Shown here piece after piece: positions 23,193 through 36,150 of a stretch of DNA of 64,000 bases (positions within the stretch are counted from its first letter, which is position 1; each line of letters opens with the position of its first letter). Below the pieces are notes generated by a model. The model had not been told where the DNA came from. It did no database searches and worked only from the letters and a program-made list of their open reading frames with translations. Source of the DNA: Zygaena filipendulae (Eukaryota; Arthropoda; Insecta; Lepidoptera; Zygaenidae); contig OU015649.1 in assembly GCA_907165275.2 (NCBI GenBank), positions 1,766,001-1,830,000 on the forward strand, given 5' to 3'. A program made the translations under genes and the position numbers.

Positions 23193-25082
23193 TTTTCAGT
23201 CTATGCCGCCACGTCGTCTACATTTGTCCATCCTTCGCAATCATGACCGATGACTGTTTGCTATCGATTTTATGCTCGGTAGGTATAATGTCTTCTTCGG
23301 ATGAACTCTTCCGCAACATCTTCATACACTTGCTCTGATATCTAGATACTTTTTAGCACCTTTTTCCAGTTGATGAATTCTTTAGATATTTTTGTAACAT
23401 CTAATATTCCACTTTTGATTCGCTTGGTTAGTGTAAAAGCGACAACTATATCTACTCTATTAAATCAGACAAGTTCCAGTCAGAAAAGATTATATAAAAT
23501 GATTTTACTAATATTGTAATATTTATAAATATAAAAAAATATGAAATGTTTGGGTGGTTGTTGATTGTGTGATTTTCATCTAATGAGATAGTTAGGCACA
23601 CAGATTAGGTTCTAAATAACGCGTCATAGTGCACTTTTTATCCAAGAATTTCCGAGGAAATTCCGGAATTCACGCAGAGCATGCTGCGGGAGGGTAAGTG
23701 ATTTTTTTAATGCTTTTTATTTAACACAACAATGTCCAATTTTCGCAGATAACGTGAGGTAAAAAAACGCTAACGGCTTTATTACGTCTACGGTATATTT
23801 TTTGACTTACTTTCGTCAGTTTACCTATGGTAGGTATATGTTTTCGAGAGAATAATATTATAATAAAATTACTTATGATTGGTTGCTAGTTGATAGACTT
23901 AAAAACCTGTACAAGTTCGATTTTCGGTCTTCTTCCGATCCTGTTAATTAAAATGCAGAATATAAGTATATATTAACAAAATCAATTAGTAATTTTGATA
24001 TAATAATTAAGAGTTAATTTAGGTACCTAATTAGTAATAAGTACTTTTCAACTTTTAAGCACTGCAAAGAAAGTACCTACGAACAAAGTAATACCCCATT
24101 TCCACCTACGTGCTACGTCACAATCAAAATTACTTTTCATTTCTGAGGAGGTCCTCTACCTAATCACTAACAATTTCACTATATTATCTAATATAATAAA
24201 AAGGATACAAAGCGACTCAAAATAGCTGGCTCCTAAACAAAAATACACACACACACACAGACTAGCACTCAACTGATAATGAACGAAATCTCAAATGGGA
24301 GATAACGCATTCTCCCCCTCGCTGGCAACCCTCATTCGTATCAGATAAATCGCGAGTCGCTCGGCTGCACGCCCGTACATGTACGCACACACGGTCACAC
24401 AGACAACGTAGCTTATCATTCATTGATAGTCGCAAACTCCAGAGAGTAAACATTAGTATCTACTATCTATGCTTACCATACCGTACTTGTATATCTTTAG
24501 ATTTAAAAAAAAAAAAATTTAACAGAAGATACTTTAAAAGATGATGAATTGATAAGAACATGTTATCAAAAATTATCAAAATAAACAAACCAAAACTAAA
24601 AGAAATCCCTGCCATTCTTTAAAAATCTTAAAATTTTAATTTTTGTTATATTCAGCGCATACTTAATATCTATTTCGTTTAGTGTCTATTAGGTCTGTCT
24701 TTTTCGATTTTAAAATTCGGTTATTTTCTTCTTTTAATTAGCCACCAAATTCAGGTGAATTTGTATGTATTTCGTATGTATTCCTACTATTGAACGGTAT
24801 ATTATTCTAAGGTTTTCTCTGACCTGACAGTCAGAATAGAATTTAATTTGGCGGACATTTGTACTATGTTGTTCAACAAGTTAAAATAAATAACACAAAT
24901 GAATAATCCGACAACTGAACGATGTAATCATGTACCTACTGCAAGTTAAACGATACAATGTATGACAGATGAGCTGAGAACAATCCGAGATCCAAGCCAT
25001 GCGTGCACGAGCGCCTCGGGCTTGACAGTGACAGCTCCTGTCAAAATAACGAACACGCCACGCGACGAATTAAATAACAAAT
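23193..25082. other. No gene recognised apart from one old element
   Basis: AT-rich; an AC microsatellite at 24246-24260 and a moderately GC-rich stretch at 24300-24430. A 63-codon minus-strand frame there is not convincing. Confidence 0.45.
23505..23692 (+). mobile_element. Helitron-like element, degraded
   Basis: AATATTGTAATATTTATAAAT-type start, GTTTGGGTGGTTGTTGATTG, CACTTTTTATCCAAGAATTTCC, and CCGGAATTCACGCAGAGC, losing the hairpin/CTAG end. Confidence 0.45.
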
Positions 25083-25142
25083 ATAAAAAAAAAAAATCGT
25101 CGTCGAATTGAGAACCTCCTTCTTTTTGGGAAATCGATTAAA
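25083..25142 (+). repeat. Interspersed repeat P
   Basis: A-run, then GTCGAATTGAGAACCTCCTT and TTTTGGGAAATCGATTAAAA. The same 50-bp motif is at 30811, 31538 and 57233. Confidence 0.6.
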
Positions 25143-25231
25143 AATAACGATGGTGCTAAGACTACTTATCGGTTTTAGCGGCCGCTGAAATCTCGGGATT
25201 TCCTCAAGAACTTTTTATATATATAGCATAT

Positions 25232-25400
25232 ACTAGTCGATCGCACACGGTTTCACTCACGTTAATTTCCCCTGGGAATTCCGGAATAAAAAGTACCGTA
25301 TGTCACCAGGGAACACTGTAAATTCCTATGAGTAAAATAATAATTTTTACTAACGGTTAAGTAGTTTTTGAGTTTATCCATTTGTTACAAATAAACAAAC
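25232..25400 (-). mobile_element. Helitron-like element, diverged
   Basis: CTAGTCGATCGCACACGGTTT, TCACTCACGTTAATTTCCCC, GGAATAAAAAGTACCGTATG, TTAAGTAGTTTTTGAGTTTA, then fades into A-rich sequence. Confidence 0.6.
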
Positions 25401-27143
25401 TTAAAAAAATAAAATCTTTTATCTTTAGTATATCTACATAAAACTGATAAACGCAGAAATAAGTCTATTTCTGAGCAAAAATAACTCCAGTTCTTTGTTT
25501 CGTTGCGATATGAAAGACATACATACAAACATATTATTATCGTAAAGAATGCTGATAAATTAGATGGATAGATAAATCATACATACATTTCTAGGCCAAA
25601 TTAAATTATTTATTATTTATATTATAGAGCAAAAAAGGAACAATACTTATCATAAATTCTTCACTCAGATTTTTTATTGTACGATCACTGTATCAGGTCA
25701 AGTTAAACGATTTGAGATAAGTTGATATTTCGGATCCTGTAAAAGTGGTAGAGTCGATCAACCGTTGCAACATTTATCGGGATTTTCTTTCAATTTCTCA
25801 AATTTTGAACTAAAATCTGACTGGAATTTTGGAAGCTTAAATTCTGTTAGAAACTACGCAAGAATCGCTTTTGATAGTATTATAATATTAGTAAACCACC
25901 TTTTATACCGTCTACATCTCTACATTCTGCCCGTAACTTAGGCAGATCAGTGTTATAGAAACTCTAGTGCAACAAAAACACTAATATAATATCAACTTGT
26001 TGTTTGCCCAGTTCATTGAGCAAACAAGTGAAACGCAGAGATAAAGTTCAAGCCAACAAACAAATCTTAATGACATTTTTATCTGAATTCCTTAGAAAAC
26101 GTTTGTTATCTTAATTAGGGATACAATGACATTTAATAGCTCAAGTATATGTAGTATTTGCCCAACGAAGCGAGGTACATAATTACTTATAAGTAAGCAA
26201 GTACAAGAACAGGTAAGTATTTTTAATATAAATTTAAGTTATCTTTAATTACCATCTCGAGCTGTACTAACTAGAATGGTCTTTGTTCAAGTTAATAATA
26301 GATTTTTTTATTAAACTTTTTTTTACTGAAATACTAAAATCCACAACCATAATATCATTCTTTTCAAATTTTGTACCTTAGTTCTTAGTCATAGTCTAAA
26401 ATATAGAGTTAAACAATCCGAGCTTTAACTTTGATCTATTTTTGTTTACGGTTAAAACGAAACTATGAACAGTACCTATTAAAAGAAAGCACCTAAGTAA
26501 ACACAATAATGACAATAAACTTCACTTACACATTGTTTTGACGTCCCGAGCGCCGTCTGGCGGCAAATCCGCAACACTTGCGTACGCCAGTTCGAGTTGT
26601 TTCAAATAGCTCAGCCACAATAACATCACAGGGACACACGTTCGAAAAACACCTTTCAAACAACCGAGCACCTTTTATTTTTAAACTTTTATTTATTTAT
26701 TTTTTCATAGAACACACCGAAAAACTGTTCGCTCCGTCATTCTTTTGCCGCGTAAAGTGAGTGACTGGCTGGCTGGCCGTCGGGCGCCCCTCCCCGCACA
26801 CAGTGGCGGCGCGTACGGACACGCTCACAACAACACACACACACACACCCAACCATCTGATCCCTTATCAGCTTGGTTTAACTAGCAATGGCCCCAGATG
26901 GTATCAGCCGGGCTCGCGGTAACGTTGCATTCGAAGATAACGTCTGCGATCATATCGTTATGTTTGAATAAACTTGTATAAAATGTGAAATAAAAAAGTT
27001 GCTTGCCATAAATGTCTTGTCTATGCTCTTTGGGCGTTTCTGATAGTGTCTCTATGTTATTTTCTGTTCCATTTTTAGCACTGCGCTCAACGCGAACTGT
27101 GTTCGATGTCATTTTTGTGTCTTTGTGTTATGTATTAATTATT
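25401..27143. other. No gene recognised
   Basis: AT-rich to about 26520, then a GC-richer segment 26540-26860 with an AC microsatellite (about 26831-26849). No exon pattern. Confidence 0.45.
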
Positions 27144-27510
27144 TTAATAGTACATTGTTATCCTAGGGGTGAAAGTAACTTATTACGCCAATAGATCGAG
27201 GGACTAAATAAGTCTTTCTCCCGAGGATAACACTGTGCTTTTCATTACGAATGCAAGGAAAGTCAAAATAAAAATAGGAATTAGCTAAAGAAAAAAATGA
27301 GTGAATTTTATTTTACATAAATCAACCATTAGGTAGGTGTGCTACTGGCCAGTAAGTATGCCCCCTGACATAAAAAAAAAACTTGAGTTTCTGCAGTATC
27401 CAGCTGTCAGTTGAAAGCGATTCTCCCTAGGGCTGAAAAGTGTTACTTTCAACCCGCTTCTCAGGCAACTTCAGACCTACTTTCCGAGTATGAGTAATGA
27501 AAAATATTTT
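27144..27510 (+). repeat. Repeat R, copy that lost its central palindrome
   Basis: From TTAATAGTACATTGTTATCC to GTATGAGTAATGAAAA, reverse-complementary to 50426-50823. Near 27183 about 40 bp covering the inner hairpin are missing and replaced by a single A, leaving TTATTACGCCAATAGATC. Flanks do not contain element G, so R exists independently of it. Confidence 0.85.
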
Positions 27511-28509
27511 TAAAATTTTGAACTGTTTTTAAGTCAGTAATTTAACTATCTTAGCAAAGTAGGGGTAAGTAAATGCGTCGGTGTAAGGAAGGATGCAATC
27601 TAGAGATCTCTATGGTCTCTACTTTTTCGAGATATTTTTATAATTAGCACTTCAGTAATCAGTTACTATGCTAGTAATACTTACTAAAAAAGTTGGTGTA
27701 TTCTAAGCGAAAGGAAGTAGAATTGTGATATAGTCATTATTATTTAATAAATTCAGCAGAAATAGGATTTTATAATGCTCAAGTAGTGTCCTAATATCTA
27801 CCCTGCAACAATCTATCGATACATGTGTTACTAATCAACAGAATCGTATAGCTCCCCGTCTTATCTGCGATCATTTATCTCTCTATACAATCGATTTTTA
27901 TCTATGATTGATAAGTTAATGGTAAGTATATCAAGCCAAGTTGTAACCCGTATTCCACAATTCTGTTGCAATCAAAATTGATGTTTATTTCTTTAGCCTA
28001 GAGTAGATGTTGGATTTTTCACGGGACAACAAATAAGTTTGTAGATTTCAAAATATACAACGCAACGGTGTTATTATTTTAATCGAAATGCAAAATTACA
28101 TTTCTTTAATGTAATGACTTGGCATAAGTATATAACACAGGCTAATGACTCGCCTGGTAGCACGAGTAATCATTTTCATCGGATACTAACCAATTAATAC
28201 TATTCTATATACCAAAACATGCTGGCGTCTGAAACAGAACATAAATATGTAGAGTCTATGGACCTTCCTGCAGCAGCTACTCGCTATCCGACCTCAAATT
28301 CAATCTGTTGAATCAACTAGTTCAGGTTTGACGAGTGCCTAACTCATACCTAACTACTATAAAGGGGCTGTGTCAAAAGATAACTGATGAAAATACAGTG
28401 ATATCGTATAATGTCTGCATGCGAGAGGACGCAATGGCCGCTTGCGCACGCGACCAAAGAAAACAAAAAAAAAACATCGTTTATACTACTAGAAGAATTT
28501 TAACGGTGC

Positions 28510-28840
28510 GTATACAGACTACATAACATAACATGTTGTTGTAACATGTTTCAGATAATGTGGACACTGAATGTTACACAAACATGTTATATGACATAGT
28601 CACGTAAATTTGTTTGCTTATCTTTTGTATTATAAGAGTTTAACAGGCGCTGCCGCAGCTAGTGAAACGTCCTCTCAGCGACGATATAGTGGATAGCATA
28701 GCACTGAAGAACGAGAAACAACAATTTTCATATACATTGCATTGTTATTTTAATGTGTACAGGCTTGTTTTATGTTGCAATGTTAAATAACAATGTTACT
28801 AAAGTGTTATATAACAGGTTATGTTAAGTGCTATTCCGGC
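28510..28840. repeat. AACATGTT/TAACA-rich segment, possible MITE
   Basis: CATAACATAACATGTTG and GTAACATGTTTC at the left, AAACATGTTATATGACA, then AACAATGTTACTAAAG and ATAACAGGTTATGTTAAG at the right. Dense subterminal short motifs in both orientations resemble a hAT-type MITE. Clear TIR ends and a target duplication were not found. Confidence 0.3.
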
Positions 28841-29935
28841 TTCTTTAATATTTTATTTAGTTAACACGTTCATTTACCGCTCCATTCGCAACTGACAAGT
28901 TGATTCAACATACTTAAATTATCATAAGCCGCCTTTACACACTTCAATCATGTTCGTAATACTTCGAATACTGCCCGTCGGTTCATCTATTCCGAAAATA
29001 TTTCCCGAAAGTTCATCTTTAAATTAGTAGGACTAAAAGTTTCTTCCTACTATTTTCATACATACATATATAAGTCGTATAACATACAAATTCGTATGGA
29101 TGTAAATTGTAAGTCAACAAGTCTCTTCCTAACCCCGCATTTACCATGCGATTGTCATTGCCATGTCCAGATTGGTTTTGTACTGTGCACTAGGTAGTTT
29201 AAGCTGTCTTTACTCTGTGCTATATGAACATTGAACACATCTCCCGTAATTTGAGGAGTACCAGGTGCAAGTAGCCCTGTCGATCAGCTGCTAGCACATC
29301 AAGGCTAGCTCGACTCATGTTCAGATCTCAAAAGCCGATAACGCTACTATCTCAGCCCCATCGCTCCTGCGTACCAAACTCATTTACATAGAAACTATTA
29401 TACCTATATATTTTTTTCGATATAACCTCTTATCACCTAGCGTCATCGATTAAAGTCGGTTTTTTTCTGCAGTTGGCATTATATTTAGCATCATTTACAT
29501 TCTTATCATTTTCACATCTATTTCACGTTGTCTGTATGCATCGGTTGTTATCTTAAGTAATTTTCGTAATAATTCTACACATTTATTACCTTCCCTGTGC
29601 CTTTTTTTTCCAATTTTGATGATAATACCTATAATATATAATAAGCTTTTAGTCACTATCGATTTTTTTTTGTTTATCTCCTTCAATCTGTTTTTCTTGT
29701 CCTGCAAAATAGTATATGAATTTCGAGAGAGAAAAATAAAATTACAAATTCGAAAATACATAGTTCTGTGTAATTATCTACTCGGTTGATAAATATCAGA
29801 TGGTAGATGGTAATTTCATCTTAATTAAAAGGATTTTTGATGGACGAAACCTTGAAAACTTGAATGGTGTACCTTCTTTACTCCTTGCTAAAGATCATAT
29901 AATCAATCACTAGGTTTTCTCCTTGCCTAAAGTCA

Positions 29936-30175
29936 TCTATATATATAAAATGCTTTGTCCTGAATGACTGATGGATCAACGCACAGCCGCTAAACCGCTG
30001 ATTGTAGAGACCTGAAACTTGGAGGGTGTGTGTGGTGTGTCACGTAGGCATCCGATAAGAAAGGATTTTTGAAAATTCAACCCCTAAGTGGATGAAAAGG
30101 GGTTGCAAAGTCTGTATGGAACAATTCCGCCGGAACTTCGAAATTATCGCGGGTGAAACCGCGCGGGACAGCTAG
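29936..30175 (+). mobile_element. Helitron-like element, long subfamily, complete
   Basis: 240 bp from TCTATATATATAAAATGC through TGATGGATCAACGCACAGCC, CACGTAGGCATCCGATAAG and GGGGTTGCAAAGTCTGTATG to the hairpin CGCGGGTGAAACCGCGCGG and the terminal ACAGCTAG followed by T. The best-preserved long-subfamily copy in this orientation. Confidence 0.85.
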
Positions 30176-30810
30176 TCTAAAACATACAAACAGAAGCCGC
30201 AATCTTAGAAGCACTATAACAAAACTCGTCATAATATCTCTACAGTTACAACCGAGGAGATAATAATATACACATGCTTCGAAAATTAAAAAAAGAAAGC
30301 TCTGTAAGTGTCCATGGAGATAGGAGCGAGCGTTGGCGCCATATCCCATCTTGGTGTTGATAAAAATTCATATAAATCAAGAGCGGTGCTCTGGGTGGAT
30401 GATAATACCCAGAGCCTGGTTCGCGATAAAACTTATTAATCAGTTCGCCCTCGTCTCGTCACTGTATCACTGTGTGCAGCTAATGGATTCTTAATGCGGC
30501 GAAACAGTCGTCAACTGTTTGTTGGGTTATGAAAAAAAAAAAAAAGTTGTACATACTCGCATACTTTAAGTTATAACTACTTATAGTTTTATCAAGTGTT
30601 ATCTTTGTTTTATTCTAAGCGTACCTAACCTACCTATCCTGCAAATAAATAATCCTAAATCGAGCTTATTAATTTCGAAATAAATTGTGTATTGAGGCAT
30701 TTAGGTACACCTACTTTTAAAATGTAGAGATCTACTCTTTACATGCGATTTCTTGATGCGCTTTTTGCAGGTAACATTAAACTTTCAAGGCTAATAAGTA
30801 TATAATTAAT

Positions 30811-30870
30811 AAAAAAACATACATACAGCCGAATGCAGAACCTCCTCCTTTTTGGAAGTCGGTTGAAAAT
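30811..30870 (+). repeat. Interspersed repeat P
   Basis: AAAAAAACATACATACAGCC, GAATGCAGAACCTCCTCC, TTTTTGGAAGTCGGTTGAAA. Likely the end of a retroelement; family not identified. Confidence 0.6.
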
Positions 30871-33808
30871 ATATCATACAGAGTAAAGTATATTTATGAC
30901 GTTTACGTTTTTTTACCTATCTTGCGTCTGTTTGTTTAGGATGTATCATAGCATGTATCAGGTATTTAACAATGAAAGTGTATTTAAGATTTTAACAGCT
31001 ATTACAACCCATAACAAAAGTTCTGCTTAGTTTGGGGCCAGATGACGAATATTTTTATTTAATTATCACAGTACGCTTTTTTATATTAACGCTATTAAAC
31101 GCTACGTTACAAAAGGCTTTACTAAATAATCAGTCAGTTTCCTTTTTAATTTCATCATACTGGCTTTTTGCCACAGTTTCAAACATTTTTCATCTTCTCC
31201 GCCCCTTTAGGTATCGAATACCCAAAAAGTGGGCTCTAAAAGTGCATGCTTGTTTAAAAAGAAGCCTCGGGAACAATTTCATTCAAGACTCAGGGATTTG
31301 AGCTGTCCCTTGTCTATTTAACGTAGCTTTTGATACGTATAGACATATATAGACTTACATTGTTCTAACAGCATCAGTATTTTTTTATCGACTTATAAGG
31401 CTCGCGATGCAAGAGATCGTGGCGTCGATAGCGCGAGATCAAATTACATAGTGTGGTATCGACCACACACCATAGACGATAGGTACGTGCACCTCGGTTC
31501 ACTATGACCTTTGTAAATAGACCACAAGTGTTACAGGAAAAAAAAAACATACGCGTCGAATTGAGAACCTCCTCTTTTTTTGAAGTCGGATAATAAGTAT
31601 ATCGACGCTTAAAAGGCAAAATACATATTTATATATTTGGTATCAGCGTTTGTTTTCTCCATCGTTGGAGCCACATTACAAATTTTCAGAGTATTTTTTT
31701 GGTTTAACCGGACCCCAGACATATTTTTTTTTTTTATTAAAAGTTTACTAAACCGGATGTTTACACATTATTCTCGTACATAGGTAAGTAGTAATAAGAA
31801 ACAAATATCATGCATGCTGTGTGCATCCTACTAGAAGTGAACACAGCTTGCGATAGCAAATAGGACTCAGTATTAACAAAAAAATTTAGATGGGAAAATT
31901 GGCATAAAAAAAGGATGGGAGAAAAAATCAAACCGAACCAAAATATATGTACGGGGGCATAAAAGTATCTAAATAATCTCTTAAATTATGAAATATACAT
32001 ATAACATAAACGTAATATCATAGGGCAAAGATATAGCATACAGAATGCTAATTTAGGGTAAACAGAAAATTGCCAGCGTTTGGGATTATGTTAAAAGCAA
32101 GGGTCATAGTGAATCAGAGCTTTTCGTAGTCTGCTAAACTGAAAGCTCACTGGATAGGTACCTGGTGATTTATTCATACCTAATATTACAATGAAGATGA
32201 GAACGTAGATAAAGAAGTTCGGGATTGAGTTTTTCTTATCAATCATTACTAACGACAATAGATTGTAATCGATTTATCACCACAAAAAGAGAAGCCATCA
32301 AAGTGTCTTGCAAATATTCTAAGAACAGCCGCTATCCGAACCTTTGCCGAACGTTAGTCAGCGACTGCGACCTCAATATTAATTCAAATTAAGAATCTTC
32401 TTTATATCATTATCAGGTATTAACATGTTTGATAAAAAAATAACACGTTTTATGCGTATTGCAAATACACAATATAAAAAATTGGTGTAGCCGTTTTTTT
32501 TTTCAAAGCAAGCGAGATTAAATTTCTTGATTATGATGCATACAAGATGAAACTATCGCGCCGCCTGCTTTAAAAAATCATATCTCTAAAGATATTTTAT
32601 GGTATTTAAAAATATAAGTCGGTTTAAGTTTAGAGTGATTATGTAAAAAAAACTTATGATTCTGCAGTATTTAAAACAAATAAACATGGTATCGAAAAGT
32701 GCCAAAAAGGCCACTTTCAAGTTTCACACTATTTATTTTTTTAATATAAAACATAATGTGCAAAAAAAAAGTTTTAATACATTTGGCTATCATTCTTATT
32801 TTTGGTGAGCAGAGAGATTAACATGCTCTCTTTTCTATTGGTATTTACAACTATTCTTGTGTCAATTGCTATACGTCGTCGCGTCGATGTCTTCATGATA
32901 ACACTTGCAAAAGAACTACAGAAACGTGTAGGTACATTGTACCTACATTGCTTTAGTGTGCACAATCCGAGACCAAAATCAACATTATATCAAAGTTTAA
33001 CATCAGAAGTCAGAATTCCATCATAACTGTGTGTGAGACGGGGCATATTGCATTGTGCCTCTAATTGGATAGAGATGGCTTATCAGTACAACCGATAAAA
33101 TGGAATAGATAACATTCTGTAGTGACTTATTAAGGCCGTTCCCAGAATAATATTAGATGGTATGATACGGCGGGCCGCGTTCCGTGTGTGCGTCCGTACG
33201 GTCCGCATACAAACACGCACACAGCCGCTCGCTGCAGCGACGGCCTTTTTTGTCCACACTAATCCTCCGAGCTAAGGGATTTGGGTCCTGTAGAGGCGAT
33301 AACAGACTCCCTGTTGTTAAATGTGCTGTTTCGTGTCAAAACTGGGTGCCGATATTGAAAGAGCCTGTTTACTGCTCAAGTGATAAGCGTTTCTATTGTT
33401 TTGTTTTATTTTGTTAGGTACTTCTTCTCATAGTGTATTTGTACCGTTATAATTTTATTCAATATTTTATTTTTATAGTGAAATTTGCTGTAGAGATTTA
33501 TTGCTGTAAAAGGTTTTTACAGATGTAGTTATGCATGTAAATATACATAATTTATCATTTATTATAAACAAAATCGCAATTTTGATTAGCTAAAAAAGCA
33601 ATCTTCTCTATTGCTTTTGAGTCAGAGCAGCGGAAGCAAAATGAACTTCGATTAATAAATATTGAAAAACATCATTTTGCACTCCGGCGCCGTGAAACGG
33701 TAAAAGCGGTGCTTAGAAAACCCACGCTAAAAGCGTAAACTTTAGCAGCCCAAGTATAGTGATAGAGTCATACTTACAAGTCACGCAGTGCAAGAGTAGG
33801 TATAATAC
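30871..33808. other. No gene recognised
   Basis: About 2.9 kb with only repeat P at 31538 and a weak repeat Q fragment near 32038-32112. A CpG-rich stretch at 33165-33250 (GGCGGGCCGCG, GTACGGTCCGC) is a minor island; the 77-codon frame over it lacks any domain. Confidence 0.45.
31538..31595 (+). repeat. Interspersed repeat P
   Basis: AAAAAAAAAACATACGCGTC, GAATTGAGAACCTCCTC, TTTTTTTGAAGTCGGATAAT. Confidence 0.6.
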
Positions 33809-34070
33809 CTCAGAGTAATAATATAATAATAATAATAACTTTATTTCTAACAAGTATGGTACCTATTCTAACAACATAGTACTATGATGACACATTTATA
33901 TTTATTATTATGTATAATGCGTAAGTCAACAGATGGTTGCAAAAAAAAATTAAGGTATACAGAAAAAATCTACCCACCCTCCGTACTAGTTAAAAAACTG
34001 TATTACGGCAAGGTGCACAAATTGTCTTCCGTATGACCAGCCAAGATTGACATCCTCTTGACTTTAATAT
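33809..34070 (-). mobile_element. LINE 3' end with trinucleotide tail
   Basis: On the minus strand CATACTTGTTAGAAATAAAG runs into a TTATTATTATTATTAT tail (about 33820-33838). Upstream sequence is non-coding. This is the usual 3' layout of Jockey/R1/CR1-type lepidopteran LINEs. Confidence 0.5.
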
Positions 34071-34336
34071 ACGTGATAATAATAATAATAATATAGATTT
34101 ATTTCAGACCTCAGTCCATAGTAGTGTTAGTAACAATCGTCTTACATGCTAGGGTTAGTATTTAACAAAGCTGAGTTTTAATTTACATGAAGGTGTACCC
34201 ATCTCCGCAACAGCGGTGAGTCCCACCTGTCCGCAAACACACTCAGGATGGTGTTAGTGCTGCCACGAAGACGTGTCAGCATGGAAGCGCACCGTTTCCT
34301 AATTACTTTTGCGCTGCACAAGGAATGCCTTGCCAA
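34071..34336 (-). mobile_element. LINE-like 3' end with residual ORF C-terminus
   Basis: On the minus strand an open frame from about 34330 to a stop at 34183-34185 ends in SVFADRWDSPLLRRW-type sequence. It is followed by an untranslated part, GGACTGAGGTCTGAAATAAA, and a trinucleotide tail at 34075-34092. I do not recognise the protein; a transposable-element ORF end is likely. It sits in tandem with the preceding LINE 3' end in the same orientation. Confidence 0.45.
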
Positions 34337-34446
34337 AAATATAGATAAACTGATAACGTTTACTGTGTAACAATGTGTACGTATACCTACACAAAAAAAA
34401 AACCAACAGGTATAACTAAACGCATTTCTATAACTACATACTCGAG

Positions 34447-34496
34447 TTAAAAAGAGAGTAATGTTACCTAAATCTGTAACATTACTCTATTTTTAA
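34447..34496. repeat. 21-bp stem, 8-nt loop hairpin
   Basis: TTAAAAAGAGAGTAATGTTA with C at 34467, loop CTAAATCT (34468-34475), then GTAACATTACTCTATTTTTA to 34496. One mismatch in 21 positions. It lies 25 bp left of the MITE at 34522. Confidence 0.75.
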
Positions 34497-34521
34497 ATTA
34501 ACAACAATTGAAAACCAAATA

Positions 34522-35040
34522 ATATACACACCGGCAGAATTAGCGGAACATAAAAAGGCAGAGTATAGAAATAGTTACGTATATATATTAAAACAAATAA
34601 TAATTAGACGTGAAGTAATAAATTAATATACATCTTTTAACACTTTAAAAGTTTGTAATTAAATTATTAAATTTTATTTAAAATAATAATAAAAAAAACA
34701 CTTTTTCTCTAATTTGTGGGTACACAAATAATGTTGCAAATTAAAGATTACTGTGATTTTAACACTAAATAAATGAACGATTAATAACGTATGTTTCCCC
34801 TTCGTGATTCAACTTTTATTTGCAACATTGTCTGAGTTCTCACAAACTAGAGACTTTTTTATTTTTTTTTAATTTTGATTACTTTTAATAAAATTTAACT
34901 AAAAACTTCTTAAAGTCGATGTTAAAAGATGTATATTAGTTTATTACTTCATGCCTGATAATAATTTGTTTTAATATATATACGTAATTATTTATATACT
35001 CTGCCTTTTTATGTTCCGCTAATTCTGCCGGTGTGTATAT
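34522..35040. mobile_element. MITE H with ~120-bp terminal inverted repeats
   Basis: Left end ATATACACACCGGCAGAATT, continuing AGCGGAACATAAAAAGGCAG. The right end is the exact complement over the first 45 bases and roughly 90% complementary for about 120 bp (34522-34641 against 34922-35040). The 280-bp centre is non-repetitive and has no coding frame. Ends in TATA on both sides, compatible with a TA target. Confidence 0.85.
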
Positions 35041-35509
35041 TTGCGTATTATTTTACGAGGGATGTGAATGACAGTTAATTGTAACTAAGAAAAAAACCAA
35101 TAACGATTAACGAAGTCGGTCGGTTCTGCTGTCGCTACCGCCAACCCTATCAGCGATCAGAACAACGGATCGTGTTGTGTAGTTTTTGCGAAATTGGTCC
35201 TTCCCAATCGACTTTTATTCGCTCCCAGTTGATTCCCTGAAAATGTTGCCAACTATCGAACACTCGATCTGGTGTAACCGAGTCATGGAATACGAATTTC
35301 CACAACATTTCGATCGAAGAGTGTGATACTAGCTCAAATAATATTGGTTATACCTACCGACGTTATAAAAAGTTAAGAAACATTTAATTGTATTGTTTTA
35401 TCCTTATTCTACGTTAAAAAAAAACAAGCCATACTGCTTTCGCATTTTTGAATGAGGCAAGTTCCAGCCAGAGTGTTGGACGTATAAAACCGCTTATTTG
35501 TATTGTGTA

Positions 35510-35558
35510 CTAGCTGTGCCCCGCGGTTTCATCTGCGTTAGTTTCGGAATGGGCTAGT
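35510..35558 (-). mobile_element. Helitron-like 3'-end fragment
   Basis: CTAGCTGTGCCCCGCGGTTTC, ATCTGCGTTAGTTTCGGA, then no further similarity. Confidence 0.6.
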
Positions 35559-35627
35559 TGACTATTTTTTTTTGTCTGGTTTGATCTCTAACGTTCAAGG
35601 TTCCCCAATATTAGAAAATATTATTCT

Positions 35628-35747
35628 GTATGCCATTAGAAATTATGTATAAATGTATTTTTTTGAAGTGTAACTTCTTTGAGAACGAGGGAAAGACAAT
35701 TTTTGTGGCGCGTTGTCTTAACACGCCATGTTATGGTCATAGGGAAC
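35628..35747 (-). repeat. Interspersed repeat Q, copy 2
   Basis: Reverse complement shares TATGACCATAACA, CGTGTTAAGACAAC, TTTCCCTCG, AAAAAAATACATTTAT and GGCATACAGAAT with 18815-18952. Substantial divergence indicates an old family. A third weak fragment may lie at 32038-32112. Confidence 0.6.
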
Positions 35748-36150
35748 TTTCCCTGTAGCATCTCGTTGTGAAATCCCGTCGTGTTGCCATTTCACTCTGC
35801 GCAATACAGAAGCGTAAAGAGCGAGGGGGAAAGCGCAATTACTTAACAGTCTCTAGTAAAAGTGGATTTTATGTATTTAATAATAGGCACAGATCTATGT
35901 ATCTCACACCTGGCTACAGAGGCATGATAATCTAACGCCAAGATAAACAAGTAATTAACAACAATTTAAAATTAATACAGCGTCGTGACTGCTGTAATTG
36001 TGTATTGATAACCATCTTGCGCTACGCTAAAAGGTGCAAGAAATCAAGAATAAACGAAGTAGTTAGTGGACGTACATTATTTAGAAGGCAGATGCAGTGG
36101 ATTGAACTTTGCAAGGCATCTACTTACTTCTTACGTTATTATCCTTTGTT

